A stretch of 7,507 nt of DNA from Clostridia bacterium (GCA_017539765.1 JAFYCH010000061.1:1-7507); one strand, 5' to 3'; counted from the first letter of the stretch, positions 1 through 5,234 are shown. Made by a program: numbers and translations. Notes: generated by a model from the sequence alone, not told the origin.

Positions 1-306
1 ATATTCTTTGACTTCTTTTTCTGTTTCAAAACTTTCAAGTTGTGCACTGACAATATTTGCTCCTGCACATATATACTCTTTTGCATATTGCAAAGCATTT
101 TTTGTCATAAGATGGCAGTCTAGTGGAAGTGTTGTGTTTTGATTGATATTTTGTGCATATTCTGGCAAAAAGCATTTGGTTGTATTATACTCTCCATCAC
201 AAATATCTAAGTGTGCAAAATCGGCAAAACTTTCTATTTGCTTAACATAATTTTTTAGTTTTTCAATATGGTCGCCGACTGGCATTGTTGAAATTGAAAT
301 TTTCAT
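1..306 (-). CDS. rpe: Ribulose-phosphate 3-epimerase, N-terminal part (3' end outside window)
   Basis: This frame is open from an ATG at 304-306 to the window edge: 102 codons of a family usually near 215-225 residues. Rpe is a cytosolic metal-dependent TIM-barrel enzyme that interconverts ribulose 5-phosphate and xylulose 5-phosphate in the pentose phosphate pathway. Visible support is the start MKISISTMP (beta strand 1), AHLDICDGEY near residues 31-40 and LDCHLM at 62-67. H32, D34 and H65 align with the family's metal ligands, and D37 belongs to the conserved DxxDG-type turn. AGANIVSAQLES at 81-92 matches the conserved AGAdiit.H.E strand, with Gln replacing the usual His. The fourth ligand, an Asp, lies beyond the edge. 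The sequence is rather divergent, so a related sugar-phosphate epimerase such as an allulose-6-phosphate 3-epimerase is possible. Its position downstream of the rlmN cluster supports rpe. Only a weak GTGAG-like ribosome-binding site precedes the ATG. Confidence 0.85.
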   Translation of the reverse strand, partial: MKISISTMPVGDHIEKLKNYVKQIESFADFAHLDICDGEYNTTKCFLPEYAQNINQNTTLPLDCHLMTKNALQYAKEYICAGANIVSAQLESFETEKEVKEY

Positions 307-369
307 ACTATATCTCACTTTATTTTTTTTTTACTTACTCGCATCTTTTTTATCTAAAATAAACTTAAA

Positions 370-390
370 AAAGTTATATTATGTAACTTT
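370..390. repeat. Inverted repeat over the rpe -10 region (operator candidate)
   Basis: AAAGTTA (370-376) and TAACTTT (384-390) are perfect 7-bp inverted arms separated by 7 nt. A third copy of the half-site AAAGTTA lies at 401-407. The dyad covers the predicted -10 hexamer and part of the spacer of the rpe promoter, where a repressor would act. It could also be chance, because the arms are AT-rich. Confidence 0.3.
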
Positions 391-401
391 GTTATTATCA
401 A
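373..401 (-). promoter_or_regulatory. Predicted promoter of rpe
   Basis: Read on the minus strand, TTGATA (396-401, 5/6 to the -35 consensus) is followed by a 17-nt spacer and TATAAC (373-378, 5/6 to the -10 consensus). Transcription would begin near 366 and leave a leader of about 60 nt before the rpe ATG at 306. The call rests on motif match and spacing only. AT-rich DNA produces chance matches, but both hexamers and the exact 17-nt spacing make this the best candidate in the gap. Confidence 0.55.
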
Positions 402-452
402 AAGTTAAGCAGCAGATTTGAATGAATTTTTGAGATATTTTGTTTAAAATTG

Positions 453-480
453 AGTGGCACTAGGTTATCCTGTGACACTA
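453..480. repeat. Pair of AGTGNCACTA-like repeats downstream of rarA
   Basis: AGTGGCACTA (453-462) and TGTGACACTA (471-480) are 8/10 identical direct repeats with an 18-bp period. Each contains a small palindrome of the form GTG-N-CAC. The two can also pair as an imperfect hairpin (453-460 with 472-479, one G-A mismatch, 11-nt loop). On the minus strand this lies 46 nt past the rarA stop and is followed by CAATTTTAAA rather than a clean T-tract. A weak rarA terminator or a protein-binding site are both possible. The rest of 307-525 shows no coding frame I can support. Confidence 0.3.
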
Positions 481-525
481 TAAATTTTGAGCAAAAGAGC
501 CAAAAAGTCGTCAAATGTGCGGAAA

Positions 526-1833
526 TTAGTGCCGGCGGTTCGGTAGAGAGCCGGAACTAAATACTTTCTTACGTGTCATATTTTTTTCTGCACCATTGTT
601 TTGTGGTGTGTAATATACTTTGCCTTCAAGTTCCTTTGGCATATACTCTTGATATACATAACCACCAAAGTCGTGTGGATATTTATATTCTCCTGTGCCA
701 TCGTCGTTTGTTGCTGGGTGATTTTTAAGTGCATTTGGAACTGTAACAGTCTTTAAGTTTTTGGCATCTGCTTGTGCCAAATCTCTTGCAATAATAACGC
801 TGTTTGATTTGTCACTTTCGCACGCATAAATTATGGCATGTGTCATAGGAATAAGACCCTCTGGGACACCCATATTTTGATATGCTGTCATTGCAGAAAC
901 TGCAACAACCAAAGCATTACTGTTTGCCATGCCAATATCTTCGCTGCAGTGGGCAATTAAACGCCTAAAAATAATCAGTGGGTCAACACCACTTTCTATC
1001 AATCTAAACGCATAGAAAAGTGCACTGTCAGCATCGCTTCCCCTGATGCTTTTGCAAAAGGCAGAAAGCATGTCATAATATTGATTTTCATCAATACTCA
1101 TAACCTTGTTTTCCAGACACTCTGCAATCAGGTTTTTGTCAATGATTACCGCACCATCTTCTACCTTTCCGGTTGAACTTGCAAGTTCCAAAGTGTTGAG
1201 TGCTTTTCGCAAATCTCCGCCAGTCGCAAACGCAAGATAATCAATAGCATCTGGCAAAGTTTTTACATTTAGGTCGCCCAATCCTTTTGGAGATTTTATT
1301 GCATTTACAACAGCAAGTTTTATGTCAGCTTTTTCAAGTGGTTTAAACTCAAAAATACGGCATCTTGAAACAATGGCTCTTGTCATGCTGGTGTATGGGT
1401 TTTCGGTAGTACTGCCAATAAAGATTATACTGCCATTTTCTATTGCTTCCAAAACGCTGTCGCTTTGTGCCTTGTTCCATCTGTGACATTCGTCCAAAAG
1501 AAGATATGTTCTTTTGCCATAAAGTTCCAAGTTTCTTTTGGCTTCGGCAATAACCTCTTTTGCGTCATTAACGCCACTATTTATGGCATTAAGCTTTTTG
1601 AAAATTGCATCGCTACTGCTTGCAATTATGCTTGCAAGTGTTGTCTTTCCTGTGCCTGGTGGGCCATAAAAAATACAACTGCCAAGTGTGCCGTTTTTTA
1701 TTGCCTTTTCTATTACTCCACCCCTGCTGATTACGTGATTTTGTCCTACAAATTCATCTAATGTTGTTGGCCTAACTCTGTCAGCAAGTGGTGCATATTT
1801 TTTTGTGTCTTCAAATAAACTATATTCACTCAT
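526..1833 (-). CDS. rarA: Replication-associated recombination protein A (RarA/MgsA), AAA+ ATPase
   Basis: This encodes 435 residues, close to the family's usual length (about 420-450). RarA/MgsA/WRNIP1 proteins are clamp-loader-like AAA+ ATPases that act at stalled replication forks and interact with SSB. The N-terminus has the typical APLADRVRPTTLDEFVGQ block (residues 15-31). The Walker A motif GPPGTGKTT is at 57-65, Walker B LLLDECHRWN at 111-120 (D114, E115), sensor 1 GSTTENP at 140-146, the SRC arginine-finger segment at 156-158 and sensor 2 GDLRKAL at 206-212. The C-terminal tetramerisation part includes EDIGMAN (298-304) and the terminal YKYPHDFGGYVYQEYMPKEL (383-402). A short basic tail follows. 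DECHRWNKAQSD differs slightly from the common DEIHRFNKAQQD. The ATG at 1833 fits the family's N-terminus, and no later in-frame start precedes the conserved RP motif. No Shine-Dalgarno sequence is present; see the promoter entry. Hand-counted GC over 541-1260 is about 40%, higher than in the preceding kinase genes. Confidence 0.97.
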   Translation of the reverse strand: MSEYSLFEDTKKYAPLADRVRPTTLDEFVGQNHVISRGGVIEKAIKNGTLGSCIFYGPPGTGKTTLASIIASSSDAIFKKLNAINSGVNDAKEVIAEAKRNLELYGKRTYLLLDECHRWNKAQSDSVLEAIENGSIIFIGSTTENPYTSMTRAIVSRCRIFEFKPLEKADIKLAVVNAIKSPKGLGDLNVKTLPDAIDYLAFATGGDLRKALNTLELASSTGKVEDGAVIIDKNLIAECLENKVMSIDENQYYDMLSAFCKSIRGSDADSALFYAFRLIESGVDPLIIFRRLIAHCSEDIGMANSNALVVAVSAMTAYQNMGVPEGLIPMTHAIIYACESDKSNSVIIARDLAQADAKNLKTVTVPNALKNHPATNDDGTGEYKYPHDFGGYVYQEYMPKELEGKVYYTPQNNGAEKNMTRKKVFSSGSLPNRRH

Positions 1834-1839
1834 ATTTTT

Positions 1840-1869
1840 ATTATATCAAAAAAAGCAAAACAATGGCAA
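1840..1869 (-). promoter_or_regulatory. Predicted rarA promoter, implying a leaderless mRNA
   Basis: On the minus strand, TTGCCA (1864-1869, 5/6 to the -35 consensus) is followed by an 18-nt spacer and a perfect TATAAT (1840-1845). The spacer ends in TGA, giving an extended -10, TGATATAAT. Only 6 nt separate the -10 from the rarA ATG at 1833, so the usual start point, 7 nt past the hexamer, is the A of the ATG itself. No purine-rich ribosome-binding site fits in the gap. The promoter begins 15 nt after the T-tract of the preceding terminator, consistent with rarA being a separate transcription unit. Confidence 0.6.
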
Positions 1870-1884
1870 ACAAACAATGTATAC

Positions 1885-1918
1885 AAAAAAAAGATAATTT
1901 GAAACTACAAATTATCTT
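1885..1918 (-). terminator. Rho-independent-type terminator after the kinase pair
   Basis: On the minus strand an 11-bp perfect stem (arms 1908-1918 and 1891-1901, AAGATAATTTG / CAAATTATCTT) with a 6-nt loop TAGTTT runs directly into six further T residues (1885-1890), making an eight-T run with the end of the stem. The hairpin starts 13 nt past the stop codon of the second kinase gene. The stem has only three G-C pairs, which makes it weak, but perfect pairing, position and T-tract agree. Confidence 0.7.
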
Positions 1919-1930
1919 ATGTTTCTTAAA

Positions 1931-2965
1931 TTATAATTGGTTTTCTTGATTTGTTTGCTTTTGCATATTAAATTCTTTCATATGCTTTTTGAACATGCCT
2001 GTTGAAATTGTCATTAGATCCTTTACAAAACCTTTATATTCTGGGGTTACTTCATAGCCCATTTTTTCCACATTTTCAAATGCCTCGTTTATGTTTATAT
2101 TTGCAATTGCATTATTCAAAAATTTTTTTGTCTTTATATCTTTGTTAGCAAGTTCTACAAGTGCTTCGACATTCTTTTCATACGCATTTTCAAATTTAGC
2201 ATCATATGTATCTCTATCAAAACAAAGCCACATTCTTTTTGCATATTTTGTGAAAAATTTCTTAGAATCCAAGTGCTTCATTTTTTTTGACCAAAAAAGC
2301 CATAAATCTGCTCCAAAAAAGCACAATTCATTGTCAATAACAGGAGATGCAATTAAATATTTTTCTTTATCATTTCTTATAAAAAACACATTGCCTGAAT
2401 GTCTATCTTCATTTAATGTTAAAGCATCCAAAACCATCATTTTGTAGAGTACAGACATTATACCTTTTATGTCAACATTGTATTTTTTACATTCTTTATA
2501 ATGACAAAGTGCGTCGGCATAATCTTTTAAAGTATTTTCTCTGTCAATTGATTTATCATAAGTCAAAAGTTCATAGCCAGTCATTATTTTTTCATTTTTC
2601 TTTGTTACATCAATGCTGGCAAGACCAAAATAATCTCGATCTTTAATTTCATAATTATCACTTTTAAAGTTCGCTTCTATTCGCCAATAATTTGCTGGCA
2701 TATATTGTGCAATAGGCAGTCCAACTTGTTTTGCGAGCTCATCATACAAAAGTTCATTAACTACTCTTATGCCTTGTGTTTCCATATTGTATGATTTAAA
2801 CAAAGCTCTTCCTTTCTCTGTAACAAACCAACTACCACCAAACTTAGATGTAGAAATACCAACTTCTCCACCCTTTCTATACACAGCCTTTTTGCCTTTT
2901 AGCCCAATGCCTTGGGGATACTTGACTACCCTATACTTTTTTACATTTTTTATTAATCCTTTCAA
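1931..2965 (-). CDS. HipA/CtkA-like protein kinase-fold protein, second tandem copy
   Basis: This encodes 344 residues, with no signal peptide or membrane segment. The core looks like a HipA/CtkA-type (PI3/4-kinase-like) kinase: FGGSWFVTEKGRALFK (42-57) as an N-lobe hairpin ending in the probable ATP-binding K57; E71 in NELLYDELA as a helix-C-type Glu; GLASIDVTKKNEKIM (114-128) as the strand leading to the hinge; LNEDRHSGN (184-192) as catalytic loop with D187 and N192; and ASPVIDNELCF (206-216) with D211 as the metal-binding Asp. The tail NVEKMGYEVTP (298-308) to STG is shared with its neighbour. Target and biological role are unknown; family members include serine kinases acting on tRNA synthetases (HipA) and the Helicobacter effector CtkA. 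The start is TTG (2963-2965): it aligns exactly with the paralog's ATG, has AAGGGG upstream, and no nearer in-frame ATG exists. Hand-counted GC over 1981-2700 is about 29%. No HipB-like gene adjoins. I recognise the fold, not a named family. Confidence 0.75.
   Translation of the reverse strand: MKGLIKNVKKYRVVKYPQGIGLKGKKAVYRKGGEVGISTSKFGGSWFVTEKGRALFKSYNMETQGIRVVNELLYDELAKQVGLPIAQYMPANYWRIEANFKSDNYEIKDRDYFGLASIDVTKKNEKIMTGYELLTYDKSIDRENTLKDYADALCHYKECKKYNVDIKGIMSVLYKMMVLDALTLNEDRHSGNVFFIRNDKEKYLIASPVIDNELCFFGADLWLFWSKKMKHLDSKKFFTKYAKRMWLCFDRDTYDAKFENAYEKNVEALVELANKDIKTKKFLNNAIANININEAFENVEKMGYEVTPEYKGFVKDLMTISTGMFKKHMKEFNMQKQTNQENQL
2040..2068. repeat. 29-bp exact repeat within the kinase paralogs (copy 1)
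   Basis: These 29 bp are identical to 3116-3144, and near-identity continues for about 15 more bases. They encode the conserved KMGYEVTP region near the C-terminus of both kinases. The repeat is explained by gene duplication, but exact identity at silent positions is notable next to the diverged middle of the genes. Confidence 0.85.
2355..2389. repeat. 35-bp exact repeat within the kinase paralogs (copy 1)
   Basis: These 35 bp are identical to 3434-3468 and encode VFFIRNDKEKY, just after the NEDRH catalytic loop, in both proteins. The identity includes wobble positions. It could support recombination between the two genes. Confidence 0.85.
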
Positions 2966-2974
2966 AATAATTAT

Positions 2975-2980
2975 CCCCTT
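2975..2980 (-). promoter_or_regulatory. Ribosome-binding site for the TTG-started kinase gene
   Basis: AAGGGG on the minus strand lies 9 nt before the TTG at 2963-2965. It supports the non-ATG start, together with the protein alignment to the neighbouring paralog. The preceding gene stops 41 nt upstream and no separate promoter is evident, so the two genes are probably co-transcribed. Confidence 0.65.
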
Positions 2981-3006
2981 TTTAAATTTTATTACGCATT
3001 TTGTTT

Positions 3007-4059
3007 TTATAGTGTTTTTTCTTTGGCTGATTCATCTACTTTGTTAAGTTCTTTCATGTATTTTTTTAATAAGCCTGTTGAAATATTTATTAAGTTATTA
3101 ACATATTCTTTGTAGTCTGGGGTTACTTCATAGCCCATTTTTTCTACATTTTTAAATGCCTTGTTTATGTCAATTCTTTTAAGTGTATAATTTAAAAATT
3201 TTTGCATATTATTGCTGTTTGCAGAAAGGTCCACAAGTGCTTTTACGTTTGCTTTATATCTATTTTTCGGCTCTTCATTTTTTATGTCATTATTAACAAA
3301 CATTCTAATCTTTTGTCCGTGCTCTGCAAGAACTTCATTCACCGTTTTAGCGTTTTCCAAACATTCGGATTTCTTAATCCATATATTCACGCCCAAAAAG
3401 CATAGTTCACTATCAATTACTGGTGATGCTTTCAAATATTTTTCTTTATCATTTCTTATAAAAAACACGTTTCCCAGATGTCTATCTTCGTTAAAAGTCA
3501 AGGCATCTAAAACCATCATTTTATATAGTTGAGATTTTATACCCTTTTTATCGACAGAATATCCTTCACTTTTTTCAAAAATTTCAAGTGCTTTAATATA
3601 ATCTTTAAGTGTTTCTTCTCCGAAAAAGCCATCATAATCTAAAAGTCGACCACCATTAAACAATCTTTCATCTTTTTTTAAAACACTAACACTAGCCAGT
3701 CCAATATGAATTTTTTCAGGCTCTGGCTTCTCTATTTTATCCTTATCAATTCTCAAAAGATAATGTATTGGATACGATTTATACTCAGCTGGCAAATATT
3801 TTGCGACAGGTAGTCCAATTTGTTTTGCAAGTTCATCATACAAAAGTTCGTTAACAATTCTTAATCTTCCATCATCAACATCATAATTTTTAAATATAAC
3901 TCTTCCTTTTGGAGTTACAAACCAATTACCTCCAAATTTTTCTGTAACAACTCCAGTATCATCGGATTCCCTAGGTGCAATATCATAATCATTAAGAAGC
4001 ATACCCTCTGGGTATTTTATCAATTTATACCTTTTAAAACTTTTTATGATTGGCTCCAT
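3007..4059 (-). CDS. HipA/CtkA-like protein kinase-fold protein, first tandem copy
   Basis: This encodes 350 residues and is paralogous to the next gene. The first 90 residues align without gaps at about 51% identity by hand count, and the catalytic block differs at only 4 of 43 positions. Kinase-type features are FGGNWFVTPKGRVIFK (42-57, probable ATP Lys K57), NELLYDELA (70-78, E71), GLASVSVLKKDERLF (120-134), LTFNEDRHLGN (187-197, catalytic D192 and N197) and ASPVIDSELCF (211-221, metal-binding D216). The HipA N-terminal subdomain is absent, and the length is nearer CtkA-like proteins than the 440-residue E. coli HipA. The segment between helix C and the catalytic loop (about 91-175) and the region after the metal-binding Asp (about 224-285) are divergent between copies. 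The tail, residues 304-340, is conserved. Activity and substrate are not determinable from the sequence. The ATG has AGAAGG 7 nt upstream and its own promoter. GC in a hand-counted 360-nt sample is about 31%. Confidence 0.75.
   Translation of the reverse strand: MEPIIKSFKRYKLIKYPEGMLLNDYDIAPRESDDTGVVTEKFGGNWFVTPKGRVIFKNYDVDDGRLRIVNELLYDELAKQIGLPVAKYLPAEYKSYPIHYLLRIDKDKIEKPEPEKIHIGLASVSVLKKDERLFNGGRLLDYDGFFGEETLKDYIKALEIFEKSEGYSVDKKGIKSQLYKMMVLDALTFNEDRHLGNVFFIRNDKEKYLKASPVIDSELCFLGVNIWIKKSECLENAKTVNEVLAEHGQKIRMFVNNDIKNEEPKNRYKANVKALVDLSANSNNMQKFLNYTLKRIDINKAFKNVEKMGYEVTPDYKEYVNNLINISTGLLKKYMKELNKVDESAKEKTL
3116..3144. repeat. 29-bp exact repeat within the kinase paralogs (copy 2)
   Basis: This is the partner of 2040-2068, in the same orientation, encoding the conserved KMGYEVTP part of the first kinase gene. 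Confidence 0.85.
3434..3468. repeat. 35-bp exact repeat within the kinase paralogs (copy 2)
   Basis: This is the partner of 2355-2389, in the same orientation, encoding VFFIRNDKEKY in the first kinase gene. Confidence 0.85.
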
Positions 4060-4066
4060 ATAATTA

Positions 4067-4072
4067 CCTTCT
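4067..4072 (-). promoter_or_regulatory. Ribosome-binding site of the first kinase gene, at the predicted mRNA 5' end
   Basis: AGAAGG on the minus strand lies 7 nt before the ATG at 4057-4059. The predicted transcription start, the A at 4072, is the first base of this motif, so the Shine-Dalgarno sequence would sit at the extreme 5' end of a leader of about 13 nt. Confidence 0.6.
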
Positions 4073-4078
4073 AAAAAG

Positions 4079-4107
4079 ATTATATCACATATTTTTTATA
4101 CAATCAA
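4079..4107 (-). promoter_or_regulatory. Strong predicted promoter of the kinase pair
   Basis: On the minus strand, TTGATT (4102-4107, 4/6 to the -35 consensus), a 17-nt spacer ending in TGA, and a perfect TATAAT (4079-4084) form an extended-10 promoter. Immediately upstream, 4113-4129 (about -41 to -57) is an A- and T-tract dyad in the position of an UP element. The start would be near 4072. The same TGATATAAT core recurs at the rarA promoter. Confidence 0.7.
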
Positions 4108-4115
4108 TATTGATT
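4102..4115. repeat. Perfect 14-bp palindrome over the -35 of the kinase promoter (operator candidate)
   Basis: AATCAATATTGATT is a perfect palindrome with no central spacer, and its left half is the -35 hexamer. A dimeric repressor bound here would block RNA polymerase. No regulator gene is encoded in the cassette, so a regulator would have to come from elsewhere. AT richness makes a chance palindrome possible. Confidence 0.4.
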
Positions 4116-4129
4116 TTTAAATTAAAAAT
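4113..4129. repeat. AT-only inverted repeat, UP-element-like
   Basis: ATTTTTAA and TTAAAAAT flank a single A. There are no G-C pairs and no T-tract outside the arms on either side, so it is a poor terminator for rlmN. Its position, about -41 to -57 of the kinase promoter, fits an UP element. Confidence 0.35.
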
Positions 4130-4164
4130 ACTCTTTTGCTAAAATGAAATACATAGATTTTTAG

Positions 4165-5214
4165 TTAATTTAAATTTCCATTGCTATCAATATATTTTTG
4201 TCTAAGTTGTCCGCAAGCACCATCAATATCTTCGCCAAGAGTTCGCCTTAAGGTTGCACTTTGACCAAGTTTTGAAAGCATTTGAACGAACTTTGCTGCT
4301 TGCTCTCTGGTTGAGCCAATTAAATCACGCTCTTCCACACTGTTAAGTGGAATTACATTTATGTGAGACATTAAACCCGAAAGCAAACCTGCAAGCTTTT
4401 TTGCATCTTCAAAACTATCATTTTTATCTTTTACCAAAACATATTCAAAAACAACACGTCTGTTTGATTTTGAGTAATAATAATGGCATGCGTCAAGAAT
4501 TTCTTTGATTGAATATTTGTTTGCAATTGGCATAAGTTCTTTTCTTTCTTCATCAGTTGATGCGTGCAAACTGATTGTAAGTGTCACCTTAAAACCATCA
4601 TCTGCAAGTTGTTTTATCTTCTCAACAAGTCCACAGGTGCTTAAACTTATGTTTCTTTCGCTTATATTCAAGCCTTTTTTGTCTGTGACAAGTCGCAAAA
4701 ATTTTGTTACATTTTCATAGTTATCAAGTGGTTCACCAGAACCCATCAAAACTATGTTTGTTATCATTCTGTTTTCGCCAAGTTTTCCGCCCAAAAATTT
4801 GTTTATTGTTACAACTTGTCCAAGAATTTCACCAGCAGTCAAATTTCTAACAAGTCCATGAAGTGTGCTGGCACAAAACTTGCAACCCATTCTGCAACCA
4901 ACTTGCGTTGACACACACAATGTGTTGCCATACTTATACTTCATCAGCACACCTTCAATAATATTATTGTCAGAAAGTCTATATAAAAATTTGATTGTGC
5001 CATCAACAGAAATCCTTTTGTCAAGAATTGTAATTGGTTGACTTGCAAAGTTGTTTGCAAGTGTTTGCTTTATGTCTTGCGGGATATTCATCTCAACAAA
5101 AGTTTTGCCCTGATTTAAGCCCACAAAAATTTGCTCCACCCTGTAGCCTTTTATGCCTAGTGGAGCAAGTTTTTCTATCATTTCTTCTTTGGTATAATCA
5201 AGTAAACATTCCAT
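4165..5214 (-). CDS. rlmN: Dual-specificity rRNA/tRNA (adenine-C2) methyltransferase RlmN
   Basis: This encodes 349 residues, normal for the family. RlmN is a radical-SAM enzyme that methylates C2 of A2503 in 23S rRNA and of A37 in some tRNAs. The radical-SAM cluster motif is CRMGCKFC (C107, C111, C114). C100 in NTLCVSTQVGC and C334 in DGACGQLR correspond to the conserved C118 and C355 of the E. coli enzyme, the latter being the methyl-carrying cysteine. MGSGEPLDN (157-165) is the SAM-contacting motif, and ISLHAS (214-219) and NVIPLN (286-291) are further family blocks. The N-terminal accessory domain, with the RVEQIF helix near 25-30, is intact. All catalytic residues are present, so it should be active. 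The ATG at 5214 has a weak AAGAGA 6 nt upstream. No rsmB homologue lies between fmt and rlmN, unlike in many relatives. Confidence 0.98.
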   Translation of the reverse strand: MECLLDYTKEEMIEKLAPLGIKGYRVEQIFVGLNQGKTFVEMNIPQDIKQTLANNFASQPITILDKRISVDGTIKFLYRLSDNNIIEGVLMKYKYGNTLCVSTQVGCRMGCKFCASTLHGLVRNLTAGEILGQVVTINKFLGGKLGENRMITNIVLMGSGEPLDNYENVTKFLRLVTDKKGLNISERNISLSTCGLVEKIKQLADDGFKVTLTISLHASTDEERKELMPIANKYSIKEILDACHYYYSKSNRRVVFEYVLVKDKNDSFEDAKKLAGLLSGLMSHINVIPLNSVEERDLIGSTREQAAKFVQMLSKLGQSATLRRTLGEDIDGACGQLRQKYIDSNGNLN

Positions 5215-5234
5215 AAAATTTCTCTTGTCTTTAT

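Noticed and set aside
307..312. TATAGT next to the rpe ATG as a -10 element
   Set aside because: It abuts the start codon, so transcription would begin inside the gene. The TTGATA/TATAAC pair upstream is better spaced and leaves a normal leader.
2091..3532. Open frames on the + strand opposite the kinase genes (for example 2091-2447, 2769-3047, 3212-3532)
   Set aside because: They are rich in Phe, Ser and Leu, as expected when AT-rich genes are read in reverse. They lack good ribosome-binding sites and family resemblance, and overlap well-supported minus-strand genes.
1931..4059. Classical hipBA toxin-antitoxin module
   Set aside because: There is no HTH antitoxin gene, no HipA N-terminal subdomain and no overlapping small upstream gene. 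Two kinase-like genes alone do not support that call.
4108..4164. rlmN terminator at the AT-only dyad 4113-4129
   Set aside because: The stem has no G-C pairs, the loop would be too small, and no T-tract follows on the minus strand. An UP-element role for the next promoter fits its position better.
4627..4760. MGSGEP instead of MGMGEP in RlmN as a possible defect
   Set aside because: This position varies among RlmN proteins, and every cysteine needed for catalysis is present, so it is not evidence of altered function.
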